Program-made: the position numbers and the translations under genes
Part shown: positions 1-7,315 of the stretch, in pieces
How positions within the stretch are numbered: the stretch's first letter is position 1
Layout: every line of letters starts with the position of its first letter
Assembly (NCBI GenBank): GCA_023144675.1
Contig: JAGLFE010000113.1
Coordinates: 1 to 12,563, forward strand
Direction: 5' to 3'
Length of the DNA: 12,563 nt
From: Thiomargarita sp.
GTDB lineage: Bacteria; Pseudomonadota; Gammaproteobacteria; Beggiatoales; Beggiatoaceae
The notes under the pieces: model-generated
Told to the model about the DNA's origin: nothing
Databases searched by the model: none
Seen by the model: the letters and a program-made list of their open reading frames with translations, nothing else

Positions 1-85
1 GCACTACCTATTTTAGGACTATCAAGAATTTATATTTTTAGCTGATTTAAACTATTAATTTACAGCCCAACAAAAGATTTAGATT
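1..85 (+). other. Leader upstream of the hybrid kinase gene
   Basis: This short AT-rich stretch precedes the kinase start. The only purine-rich candidate ribosome site is AAAAGA at 72-77, which is weak. A TATATT at 31-36 could serve as a -10 box, but no convincing -35 box lies at the right distance. No coding segment is evident; it may be the gap after a gene lying outside the window. Confidence 0.35.
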
Positions 86-3000
86 ATGAAAATACAAACT
101 AAAATCTTCAGTATTATTTTTAGCTTCATTTTAATTACAGGTTTTGTAACTATTGTAGGTAGTTATATTGTGTCTAAACAGATGATTAAACATGAAATTT
201 ATCATCATTTAGAAAATATTGCTACCTCAAAGGCACAACATATTAACACGATATTAAATAATAAAATAACACAAGTAGTTAAAACATTAGCTATCAGTAA
301 ACTATTTAAAAATGCGCTAACAACTCAAAATATCGTACCAGCCATACAAAGAATCAATGATTTAATTCAAATTTATGATGAAATATCGCGGATAAGAATT
401 TTAGATAAACAGGGTGAGCTAGTGGTATCAAGCAATTCTAAAATTGACTATATTGGTAATGCCGAAATATTTTTACATAGCAAAGAAGAATTATATATCC
501 GTGATGTGCATATTTCTAGCATAACAGGAACTAAAGTTATTAGTATTTCCGCTCCAATTTTGGTGAAAAATGAATTTATTGGTATGGTGATTGTTAATGT
601 AGATATTGATGCTATGTTATACGAGATTACTTCAGATGGGCATGGGAAAACGGGTGAAATATACCTTATTAATAAAGATGGTTATATGATTACGCCATCA
701 CGGTTTAAAGATAATACCTTTTTGAAATTGAAAATAAATTCATTGGAAGCTAAAAAATGTTTTATAGCTACTGAATTTAACAATATTAATATTTATACAA
801 ATTATCGTGGCGAATCTGTGATTGGAACCCACCGCCCTATTCAAGGTATGAATTGGTGTTTATTAGCAGAAATAGATACTAAAGAAGCTTTTGCGCCAGT
901 AAATAAATTGGTAACATTAATGATTTGGTTCTTTTTATTATTGTTAATAATAGGCAGCATAATTACTACTTTTATTTCCCAAAATATAACTCGTCCCATT
1001 TTAAAATTACATCGCCGCAGTGAAGAAATAGAACAAGGAAATTGGAATTATCAAGTAATAATTGATACGCAAGATGAAATTGGGCAATTTTCAAGAGCTT
1101 TTGATAACATGGTTACAATCATTAAGTCTTCCCAAGATAAACTGCAACAGCAAAAAGCTTTTTATGCCGATATTTTAGAAAATATTATTGATGGAGTAAT
1201 AGTAATTGATAAAAATGATGTTATTTCTTACGCTAATAGTGGAATGGGAAATATTGCGGGCATAGCGGCGGAAAAGATTGTAGGAGCGCAAGTTTTAGTT
1301 AATTTTTCAGAAGAAACGCTTAAATTTTTTAAACCTTATTATTTAAGAGCTAAAGAAAGTTTGCAACCAGTTCATTACAATGATATTCCAGTAATGACAC
1401 CAGTGGGACGACAAAGTTACCAATCTGGATGGTTAGTTCCACAAATAATGGACGGTTGTTTTAATGGCATGATTTACACAGTTATTGACGTTAGCAAACA
1501 AAGAATAATGACTGAAGCTTTACAAAAATCAAAAGAAAATTGGCGTTCAATTACTGAAAATTCGCCCGATCATATCATGTTAATTGATAAAGAATATAAA
1601 ATTTTATTTATCAATCGAAATATGTTCGACCTTAATATAGAAGATATAATTTGGAGAAATATAATTGATTATATTCCAATTGAATATCATCAAGATGCGA
1701 TTAATTGTTATGAACAAGTTTTTGCCACAGGTAATATTTCCATATATTGTACTAAATATCAAAGTAAAGAAGGTGAAATAAATTACTTTGAAGCTCGAGT
1801 TGCTCCAGTATTTAATGATGATAAAATTGACATTTTAACTATTAGTGTGCGGGATATTACCGAACAAAAATTAGCTGAAAATAGCTTAACACAATATCAA
1901 GAAACTTTGGAATTAAAAGTAGAGCAACGTACTGAAAAACTTAATCAAGCTAATAAACAACTAAAAACTAGTCAAAAACGCTATAAAAATTTAATAGATT
2001 CTATTGAAGGTATTGTATGGGAAGCCGATATTAATACCTTTCAATTTACCTTTATAAGTAAACAGGCACAACAACTTATCGGTTATCCATGTAGCGATTG
2101 GTTGGAACAAAAAGATTTTTGGTCGAAACATTTGCATCCTAATGATCAAGAAAATGCAATAAATTATTGTATGAGTGCGACTAAAAATCGTCAAGACCAT
2201 AATTTTGAATATCGTATGATAACAGCGGATAATAAAATTATTTGGTTAAGAGACTTAGTTTCCATAGTAATTGAAGACGGTGAAGCAGTAAAATTACGTG
2301 GTGTTATGTTTGATATTACTGAGCGTAAACAAGCTGAAGAAAAACTGAGACAAAGTGAATTAAAATGGAAATACGCTTTGACTGGCAGTCAAGATGGTAT
2401 ATGGGATTGGAATATTGTTACTAATGAAGTTTATTTTTCTTCCAGATGGAAAAAGATGCTGGGATTTGCTGATAATGAAATTAGTGCAAATTTAGGTGAA
2501 TGGGATAAACGAATCCATCCCGATGATAAAGAACAAGTTTATATTGATCTAAATAATCATCTCGCTGGCAAAACTAAATATTATCAGAATGAGCATCGTT
2601 TATTGTGTAAAGATGGAACTTATAAATGGATTTTAGATCGGGGTAAAATTATTGAATTTACTGAAGCGGGTAAACCGTTGCGATTTGTGGGAACTCATTC
2701 CGACATTAGCGACCGCAAACAAGCTGAACAAGCTTTATTGGAAAGTGAAGAACGATTTAGGGGATATTTTGAATCAGCTTCAGTAGGTTTCGCTATTACT
2801 TCATTGGAAAAAGGCTGGATTTATGCTAATAACTGTATATGTAATATGTTAGGTTATTCGCTGGAAGAATTGAAAAAATTAACTTGGGTTGAATTGACCT
2901 ATCCTGATGATTTAGCCACTGATGTTATTCAATTTAAAAAACTTTTGGCGGGCGATATTAATGAATATACGATGGATAAACGTTTTATTCGCAAAGATGG

Positions 3001-6000
3001 CACGATTATTTATAGCTTTATATCTGTTACTGCATGTTATCTTAAAAATGGAGAAATTGAACATATTACCGCTACGATACAAGATATTACTGAACGCAAA
3101 CAGGCTGAACAAGCCGTCCAAACCGAACGTAACAAATTACTTAGTATTCTTAATGTTATGCCCAGTGGGGTTTATATTGTTAGTAAACAATTCGATATTG
3201 AATATATTAATCCAGCCTTGCAAAATGAATTTGGTTCTATAAAGGGACGTAAATGTTATTCTTATTTCCATGATAGGAATGAAATGTGTTCTTGGTGTAA
3301 AAATGAACAAATATTTGCTGGCGAATCAGTTCGTTGGGAATGGTCTTCATTTAGAAATAATAAGCATTACGAACTATTTGATACACCAATTAAAAATGTA
3401 GATGGCAGTATTTCTAAGTTTGAAATCTTTCACGATATTACAGAACGGAAACAAATTGAATTAGAACTGCAAGAATCGTTTGCTCGTTTTAATGCAGTTA
3501 CCAATAGCTTAGATGCACTGGTTTATGTAAGTGATATTGATACTTATGAAATATTATTTATAAATAAATATGGTTTAGAAATGTTTGGGCATGATTTGAT
3601 TGGAAAAATTTGTTGGCAAGTCTTGCAAACTGGAAAAACCGCTCCCTGTGATTTTTGTACTAACAATAAATTATTAGATAAAAAAGATGGAAATACAGGA
3701 GTTTACACTTGGGAATTTCAAAATGCTATTAATAACGAATGGTATTTATGTCGTGATCAAATTATTAAATGGCCAGATGGGCGATTAGTGCGAATGGAAA
3801 TTGCTACTAATATTAATGAACGGAAACAAATTGAAATAGCATTGCAAGAAAGTGAAGGACGACTTCGGGCTATTTTGGATAATAGTACCACCGTTATTTT
3901 TCTCAAAGATATAAAAGGAAATTATCTATTTGTTAATAAACAGTTTGAAGAATTGTTCAATATATCAAATGAGGAAATTAATGGCAAAACGGACTACGAT
4001 ATTTTTCCAGAAAAAATTGCAAATGCCCTAGTAGCCCATGACCAAAAAGTCATCAAAAATAAATCCGTATTAAAAATTGAAGAAATTGTACCACACGGTG
4101 ATGGTCCTCACACTTATATTTCAGTTAAATTTCCATTGTATGATGCTAAAAATGATATTTATGCAGTTTGTGGTATGGCAACTGATATTACTGAACGTAA
4201 GTTGATGGAAAAAAAATTATTACAAAGTGAAAAACGTTATCGGCGACTTTTTGATGATAATAAAGCAGTTGAATTATTAGTAGATCCAACCAATAGCAAA
4301 ATTGTTGATTTTAATAATGCCGCAGTTCAATATTATGGCTATTCAGAAACAGAATTAAAATCTATGTATGTTTTTGATATTAATACGTTAAGTAAAAAAG
4401 AAGTAATTAATGAAATGCACCTAGCTAATATAGAAGAACGTTGCTATTTTAATTTTAAACATCGTTTAGCTTCTGGTAAAATTAGGGATGTTGAAGTTTA
4501 CAGTGGTCCAATTGAATTAGATGGTCAAAATTTACTTTATTCGATTATCCATGACGTTACGTCTAAAAAAATAGCTGAAGCAAAATTGGAACAGGCTAAA
4601 AAACAAGCTGAGAAAGCAAATCAAGCTAAAAGTGAATTTCTTGCCAACATGAGCCATGAAATTCGTACTCCTATGAATGCAGTAATTGGTTTCAGCGACA
4701 TACTGGCTTCAAAAATTACTGATAAACAACATAAAAATTATCTTAATTCGATTAAATTAGCTGGTAAAACATTATTAACATTAATTAACGATATATTGGA
4801 TTTATCCAAAATTGAAGCTGGGCGACTAGAAATTCAATATGAACCGATTAATCCACGACTAATTTTTACCGAATTAAAGCAAATTTTTAGTATTAAAATA
4901 GCAGAAAAAAATCTTGAATTCATAATAGAAATAGATGATGCTTTATCAGCAACCTTATTTTTAGATGAAACTCGTTTACGACAAGTATTACTGAATTTAA
5001 TTGGAAATGCGGTTAAATTCACTAATAAAGGCTATATTAAATTATGTGCAACGCAAAAATGTAATTCAAATTATACTGATTTAATCTTGGCAGTTGAAGA
5101 TAGCGGTATTGGTATTCCTCCAGACCAACAAAATCTAATTTTTGAATCATTTAAACAACAAGATGGGCAAAGTACACGTAAATATGGTGGAACTGGTTTA
5201 GGGCTTGCAATTACTAAACGTTTAGTAGAAATGATGAATGGTAAAATTTCCGTTTCCAGTCTTCCCAATAAAGGCAGTCGTTTTGAAATCATTCTACAAA
5301 AGGTTAAAACCACAAATGCAATATTAGAAGAAAAATCAGATAATGGTTTCAATTTGAATAATATTAAGTTTGAATCAGCGCAAGTATTAGTAGTAGATGA
5401 CATTGAATCAAATCGGAGATTAATTGAAGAATATTTATCCTCAGTAAATTTAGAAGTAATTAGTGCCGAAAACGGAGAAGAAGCATTACTTTTTGCCGAA
5501 GAATATCTTCCAAACCTAATTTTAATGGATATTAGAATGCCAGAAATGGATGGCTATGAAGCCACTAAACGTTTAAGAAATAATCCTAAAACAGCCAATA
5601 TTCCGATTATTGCTTTAACCGCTTCTGTTGCATTAAATACGAAGGATAATAGCGAAAAACTAGGTTTTAATAATTTTCTAGCCAAACCAGTTAATGTTTC
5701 CGACTTATTTGGCGAATTAGCTCTTTATTTAAAATATAATAAAAAAACTGTTATTGATGAGGTTAAAAATGAAAATACTTTCAATTTGGATAATATAATT
5801 GATCTGCCTGATTTACAACATAAAATTGAGCAAGAAATTGTGCCACTTTGGAAAAATGCCAATATAATCATAAAGATGGATATTGTGGTTGAATTAGCAG
5901 AAAAAATGATTGAATTAGCCGATAAACATAATATCCCAACTTTCGCTGATTACGGCAAGCCATTAGCAGAAAGTACTCAAACATTTGATATTCAATATAT

Positions 6001-6070
6001 TCAGAAAGCCCTTAAAGATTTTCCCAAAATAATAGAACCAATAATTGGAAATATTAAACATCTTTCCTAA
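86..6070 (+). CDS. Giant membrane hybrid sensor histidine kinase (dCache-HAMP-9xPAS-HisKA-HATPase-REC)
   Basis: A 1994-residue two-component hybrid kinase that should sense several signals, autophosphorylate on His and pass phosphate to its own receiver. Residues about 7-29 and 275-297 are membrane segments enclosing a dCache-like extracytoplasmic sensor. HAMP follows at about 298-350. Nine PAS units follow at roughly 362-469, 488-590, 637-743, 762-873, 893-1000, 1013-1117, 1127-1242, 1256-1367 and 1384-1497, mostly ending in a DITERK-type linker. A coiled coil (about 603-632) separates PAS2 and PAS3. PAS6 and PAS7 each carry three cysteines (C1057/C1068/C1071 and C1176/C1188/C1191). HisKA has the motif MSHEIRTPMN with H1524. 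HATPase shows the N box NLIGNA (1637-1642), the G1 box DSGIG (1672-1676) and the G2 box GGTGLGL (1701-1707). The receiver has D1771/D1772, phospho-acceptor D1815, T1845 and K1867. About 100 helical residues follow, without an obvious Hpt histidine motif. All catalytic motifs are intact. The start is supported by the membrane helix that follows it at once. The last three residues (HLS) and the stop lie inside the inverted repeat of the adjacent insertion element, so the original C-terminus may have differed. Confidence 0.95.
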   Translation: MKIQTKIFSIIFSFILITGFVTIVGSYIVSKQMIKHEIYHHLENIATSKAQHINTILNNKITQVVKTLAISKLFKNALTTQNIVPAIQRINDLIQIYDEISRIRILDKQGELVVSSNSKIDYIGNAEIFLHSKEELYIRDVHISSITGTKVISISAPILVKNEFIGMVIVNVDIDAMLYEITSDGHGKTGEIYLINKDGYMITPSRFKDNTFLKLKINSLEAKKCFIATEFNNINIYTNYRGESVIGTHRPIQGMNWCLLAEIDTKEAFAPVNKLVTLMIWFFLLLLIIGSIITTFISQNITRPILKLHRRSEEIEQGNWNYQVIIDTQDEIGQFSRAFDNMVTIIKSSQDKLQQQKAFYADILENIIDGVIVIDKNDVISYANSGMGNIAGIAAEKIVGAQVLVNFSEETLKFFKPYYLRAKESLQPVHYNDIPVMTPVGRQSYQSGWLVPQIMDGCFNGMIYTVIDVSKQRIMTEALQKSKENWRSITENSPDHIMLIDKEYKILFINRNMFDLNIEDIIWRNIIDYIPIEYHQDAINCYEQVFATGNISIYCTKYQSKEGEINYFEARVAPVFNDDKIDILTISVRDITEQKLAENSLTQYQETLELKVEQRTEKLNQANKQLKTSQKRYKNLIDSIEGIVWEADINTFQFTFISKQAQQLIGYPCSDWLEQKDFWSKHLHPNDQENAINYCMSATKNRQDHNFEYRMITADNKIIWLRDLVSIVIEDGEAVKLRGVMFDITERKQAEEKLRQSELKWKYALTGSQDGIWDWNIVTNEVYFSSRWKKMLGFADNEISANLGEWDKRIHPDDKEQVYIDLNNHLAGKTKYYQNEHRLLCKDGTYKWILDRGKIIEFTEAGKPLRFVGTHSDISDRKQAEQALLESEERFRGYFESASVGFAITSLEKGWIYANNCICNMLGYSLEELKKLTWVELTYPDDLATDVIQFKKLLAGDINEYTMDKRFIRKDGTIIYSFISVTACYLKNGEIEHITATIQDITERKQAEQAVQTERNKLLSILNVMPSGVYIVSKQFDIEYINPALQNEFGSIKGRKCYSYFHDRNEMCSWCKNEQIFAGESVRWEWSSFRNNKHYELFDTPIKNVDGSISKFEIFHDITERKQIELELQESFARFNAVTNSLDALVYVSDIDTYEILFINKYGLEMFGHDLIGKICWQVLQTGKTAPCDFCTNNKLLDKKDGNTGVYTWEFQNAINNEWYLCRDQIIKWPDGRLVRMEIATNINERKQIEIALQESEGRLRAILDNSTTVIFLKDIKGNYLFVNKQFEELFNISNEEINGKTDYDIFPEKIANALVAHDQKVIKNKSVLKIEEIVPHGDGPHTYISVKFPLYDAKNDIYAVCGMATDITERKLMEKKLLQSEKRYRRLFDDNKAVELLVDPTNSKIVDFNNAAVQYYGYSETELKSMYVFDINTLSKKEVINEMHLANIEERCYFNFKHRLASGKIRDVEVYSGPIELDGQNLLYSIIHDVTSKKIAEAKLEQAKKQAEKANQAKSEFLANMSHEIRTPMNAVIGFSDILASKITDKQHKNYLNSIKLAGKTLLTLINDILDLSKIEAGRLEIQYEPINPRLIFTELKQIFSIKIAEKNLEFIIEIDDALSATLFLDETRLRQVLLNLIGNAVKFTNKGYIKLCATQKCNSNYTDLILAVEDSGIGIPPDQQNLIFESFKQQDGQSTRKYGGTGLGLAITKRLVEMMNGKISVSSLPNKGSRFEIILQKVKTTNAILEEKSDNGFNLNNIKFESAQVLVVDDIESNRRLIEEYLSSVNLEVISAENGEEALLFAEEYLPNLILMDIRMPEMDGYEATKRLRNNPKTANIPIIALTASVALNTKDNSEKLGFNNFLAKPVNVSDLFGELALYLKYNKKTVIDEVKNENTFNLDNIIDLPDLQHKIEQEIVPLWKNANIIIKMDIVVELAEKMIELADKHNIPTFADYGKPLAESTQTFDIQYIQKALKDFPKIIEPIIGNIKHLS

Positions 6071-6073
6071 ATA
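6058..6073 (+). repeat. Left terminal inverted repeat of the insertion element
   Basis: ACATCTTTCCTAAATA matches the complement of 6639-6654 at all 16 positions. It contains the kinase stop codon (TAA, 6068-6070) on the plus strand and the transposase C-terminal stop (TAG, 6069-6067) on the minus strand. A stop codon inside the repeat is common in compact insertion sequences. Confidence 0.85.
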
Positions 6074-6168
6074 GAGCAAGTTCTTAAATTGACAAGAGCA
6101 GCAACTAATCGCCATGTTAATCCGTAATTTTTGTGTTTACCTCGGTAAACCTCTTTAACGCAACGAAT
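6067..6168 (-). pseudogene. IS5-like transposase, C-terminal remnant
   Basis: Reading from 6168 down to the TAG at 6067, the minus strand encodes a tail containing VYRGKHKNYGLTWRLVAALV followed by NLR. The pattern of basic residues, YGL, a hydrophobic helix and LxN resembles the C-terminus of DDE_Tnp_4-type transposases, whose last segment typically reads like YRNRRKRFGLRFNLIAGIYN. It has no start codon of its own. It should belong to the same gene as the N-terminal remnant at 6580-6317, with the catalytic middle deleted. The family call rests on remembered consensus patterns. Confidence 0.55.
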
Positions 6169-6250
6169 TCATCAATAATGCGGCTATAAAATCTCGCTGG
6201 ACTTGGTTTATATTTGACATTTTACCTAAAATAGTTTCTAATATGTTCAT
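6155..6250 (-). pseudogene. Second transposase, N-terminal remnant (IS4-like)
   Basis: A 31-codon reading frame starts at ATG 6250-6248 with a good ribosome site (GAAAGGA a few bases upstream). It begins MNILETILGKMSNINQVQRD and continues FIAALLM. This resembles the start of IS4/IS701-type transposases (LGKM..l.k.qr.FiaaLL). It then runs into a stop at the junction near 6160, where sequence of the other transposase resumes. It is probably the 5' end of a second IS that inserted into the first and then lost its remainder. The family assignment is tentative. Confidence 0.5.
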
Positions 6251-6314
6251 GAGAATCCTTTCTTTGATAATTTTGTTTGAATAATTTTATTATCTCACAA
6301 GTTGGGATTCTCAT
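6249..6314. repeat. 10-bp inverted repeat pair upstream of the second transposase start
   Basis: ATGAGAATCC (6249-6258) and GGATTCTCAT (6305-6314) are exact complements separated by 46 bases. The left arm covers the start codon and part of the ribosome site of the IS4-like remnant, so pairing in mRNA could hide its translation start. Such structures at IS ends often limit read-through expression. It could instead be part of a terminal repeat of the second IS. Confidence 0.55.
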
Positions 6315-6316
6315 TT

Positions 6317-6580
6317 TTATTTTATCCACTTATTTAAAACTGTCCTAACTATTGAATTTAGAAAAGTAGGATAATGTCTAAGATATGTTAGCAATATACG
6401 GTCTTCTAAAGAAAGTTTAGATTTTTTTAAACCATGTTGTTTCAATCGGTTATGCTCTTTCTTTTTGTTGAGATAAATATTTATTTTACAACATAAATAC
6501 TGAAAGTTTTCTTTTGGTAGCCCCTTTAGTTGTTTAAATTTTTCTGGGGTTTCTATTTGGAGTTCTTTATATTTTTTCAT
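6317..6580 (-). pseudogene. IS5-like transposase, N-terminal part
   Basis: This 87-codon frame reads like the N-terminal helix-turn-helix region of DDE_Tnp_4 (IS5-like) transposases: an FKQLKGLPKENFQYL segment, a basic linker, then KLSLEDRILLTYLRHYPTF. In intact relatives the next part is a second helix-turn-helix and then the DDE catalytic core. Here the match stops after about residue 77, and the last dozen codons (IVRTVLNKWIK) appear to come from the end of a second inserted IS. A possible promoter, TTGTGT-16 bp-TAAAAT on the minus strand, lies just upstream. The fragment lacks all catalytic residues. Confidence 0.6.
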
Positions 6581-6601
6581 GTGTTATTCTTATTGATTTT
6601 A

Positions 6602-6621
6602 GTGTAAAAATATTTTAACAC
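6602..6621. promoter_or_regulatory. 20-bp near-perfect palindrome upstream of the transposase remnant
   Basis: GTGTAAAAATATTTTAACAC equals its own reverse complement except at one symmetric pair of positions. It sits 22 bp upstream of the transposase start (6580) and 17 bp inside the right terminal repeat, overlapping a possible promoter for the transposase. A subterminal transposase-binding or repressor site is a reasonable inference. The AT-rich core makes chance partial symmetry likelier, but the GTGT/ACAC ends argue for a real dyad. Confidence 0.4.
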
Positions 6622-6638
6622 AAATTACTTTCAACGTT

Positions 6639-6654
6639 TATTTAGGAAAGATGT
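6639..6654 (-). repeat. Right terminal inverted repeat of the insertion element
   Basis: TATTTAGGAAAGATGT is the exact complement of 6058-6073 and marks the right edge of the element. The sequence beyond it changes character, becoming less AT-rich and coding on the plus strand. Confidence 0.85.
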
Positions 6655-7019
6655 CTATTAAAATCAAGCTTAACTCAAGGTGATTTGGTTTGCTATTTTA
6701 AGCAAGCTGACAATGAACACCAAATTGATGTACGCATGACTGCGCCAATTCGGCGGGAGAAGATATAATAACTTGGGATTTACTGGCAGAAACTTTCAAT
6801 ATGGATGGTGACTTATGCCTTGAAGAGTTGGATGACTTTGATACCGCAATGGAAGAAATAGGGGAATTACAGCGTATCAATCATCACCCCTTCACTATTT
6901 ATCCCAAAGATGAATCCAGCCGTAATCGTGAAAAGCATGGTATTTTACCTTCACCGCAAAAACAGGCTTATTCGGCTTATAATCGCGAAAATTGCGGTAA
7001 AACGAAACAGAGGACTTGA
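6655..7019 (+). pseudogene. Broken gene of unknown function, 5'-truncated and frameshifted
   Basis: An open frame enters from the insertion element at 6655 and runs to a TAA at 6766-6768 (…QGDLVCYFKQADNEHQIDVR, then MTAPIRREKI). A second frame carries on from about 6768 with ITWDLLAETFNMDGDL, an acidic helical stretch (LEELDDFDTAMEEIGELQ), HHPFTIYPKDESS and a basic tail, ending in TGA 7017-7019. Joining the frames near 6765 (a two-base gain or one-base loss) gives one continuous protein-like sequence, so I read this as one gene damaged by a frameshift and cut at its 5' end by the IS. The start at 6801 would be internal. It ends two bases before the antitoxin ATG, so it was probably co-transcribed with the TA pair. 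I do not recognise the family. Confidence 0.5.
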
Positions 7020-7021
7020 CT

Positions 7022-7315
7022 ATGGCAGTGCGATTATCAGAATATCAACAGAAAATGATAAAGGCGTGTTTTCTGGAGGTTTTTCGACAAGGCGACATTT
7101 ATCTTTTCGGTAGCCGAGTTGATGAAACACAAAAGGGGGGTGATATTGATCTGTATATTATATCAACAAATCATCAACAATTGGTAAAGAAAAAAATTCA
7201 GTTTTTAGTCAAACTAAAAAGCAAAATTGGTCAGCAGAAAATTGATGTTGTATTTGATAGAGGTCAGAATCGACTGATTGATAAAATAGCTAGACAACAA
7301 GGGGTTTTACTATGA
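7022..7315 (+). CDS. mntA: MntA-type nucleotidyltransferase antitoxin
   Basis: A 97-residue minimal nucleotidyltransferase of the DNA polymerase beta superfamily. The signature is LFGSRVDETQKGGDIDLY: G30-S31, then D41 and D43 as metal ligands, with a third acidic residue at D75 in KIDVVF. In the MntA/HepT (type VII) toxin-antitoxin family, this protein inactivates its HEPN partner by adding AMP groups to a tyrosine in the toxin motif. Both the catalytic triad here and the target tyrosine next door are present. The ATG at 7022 is preferred over the in-frame TTG at 7016 because AGAGGA (7009-7014) lies seven bases upstream. The stop overlaps the toxin start by four bases (ATGA), so the two genes are translationally coupled, antitoxin first. 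Confidence 0.9.
   Translation: MAVRLSEYQQKMIKACFLEVFRQGDIYLFGSRVDETQKGGDIDLYIISTNHQQLVKKKIQFLVKLKSKIGQQKIDVVFDRGQNRLIDKIARQQGVLL

Larger units (their letters stand above)
6058..6654 (-). mobile_element. Decayed nested insertion sequence, 597 bp
   Basis: The element is bounded by perfect 16-bp terminal inverted repeats, ACATCTTTCCTAAATA at 6058-6073 and its complement at 6639-6654. On the minus strand it contains a transposase N-terminal part (6580-6317) and a separate transposase C-terminal part (6168-6067) whose stop lies inside the left repeat. Between them is the start of an unrelated transposase (6250-6155). The simplest reading is an IS5-like element (DDE_Tnp_4 type) that received a second IS and then suffered an internal deletion. 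It is far shorter than an intact IS of this type and cannot make an active transposase. TATTAA lies directly left of the left repeat and one base to the right of the right repeat, so it is a possible but imperfect target duplication. Confidence 0.8.

Noticed and set aside
2922..3242. A 106-codon plus-strand frame inside the kinase gene
   Set aside because: It overlaps PAS5/PAS6 in another frame, has no ribosome site and no recognisable domain, while the kinase frame is clearly coding.
5071..5403. A 110-codon antisense frame opposite the kinase ATPase domain
   Set aside because: It lies entirely antisense to conserved HATPase motifs, which explain the sequence; its translation resembles no family.
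6698..6880. A 60-codon minus-strand frame in the broken gene region
   Set aside because: The plus strand reads as protein in two joined frames across the same bases; the antisense translation is low-complexity and serine-rich.
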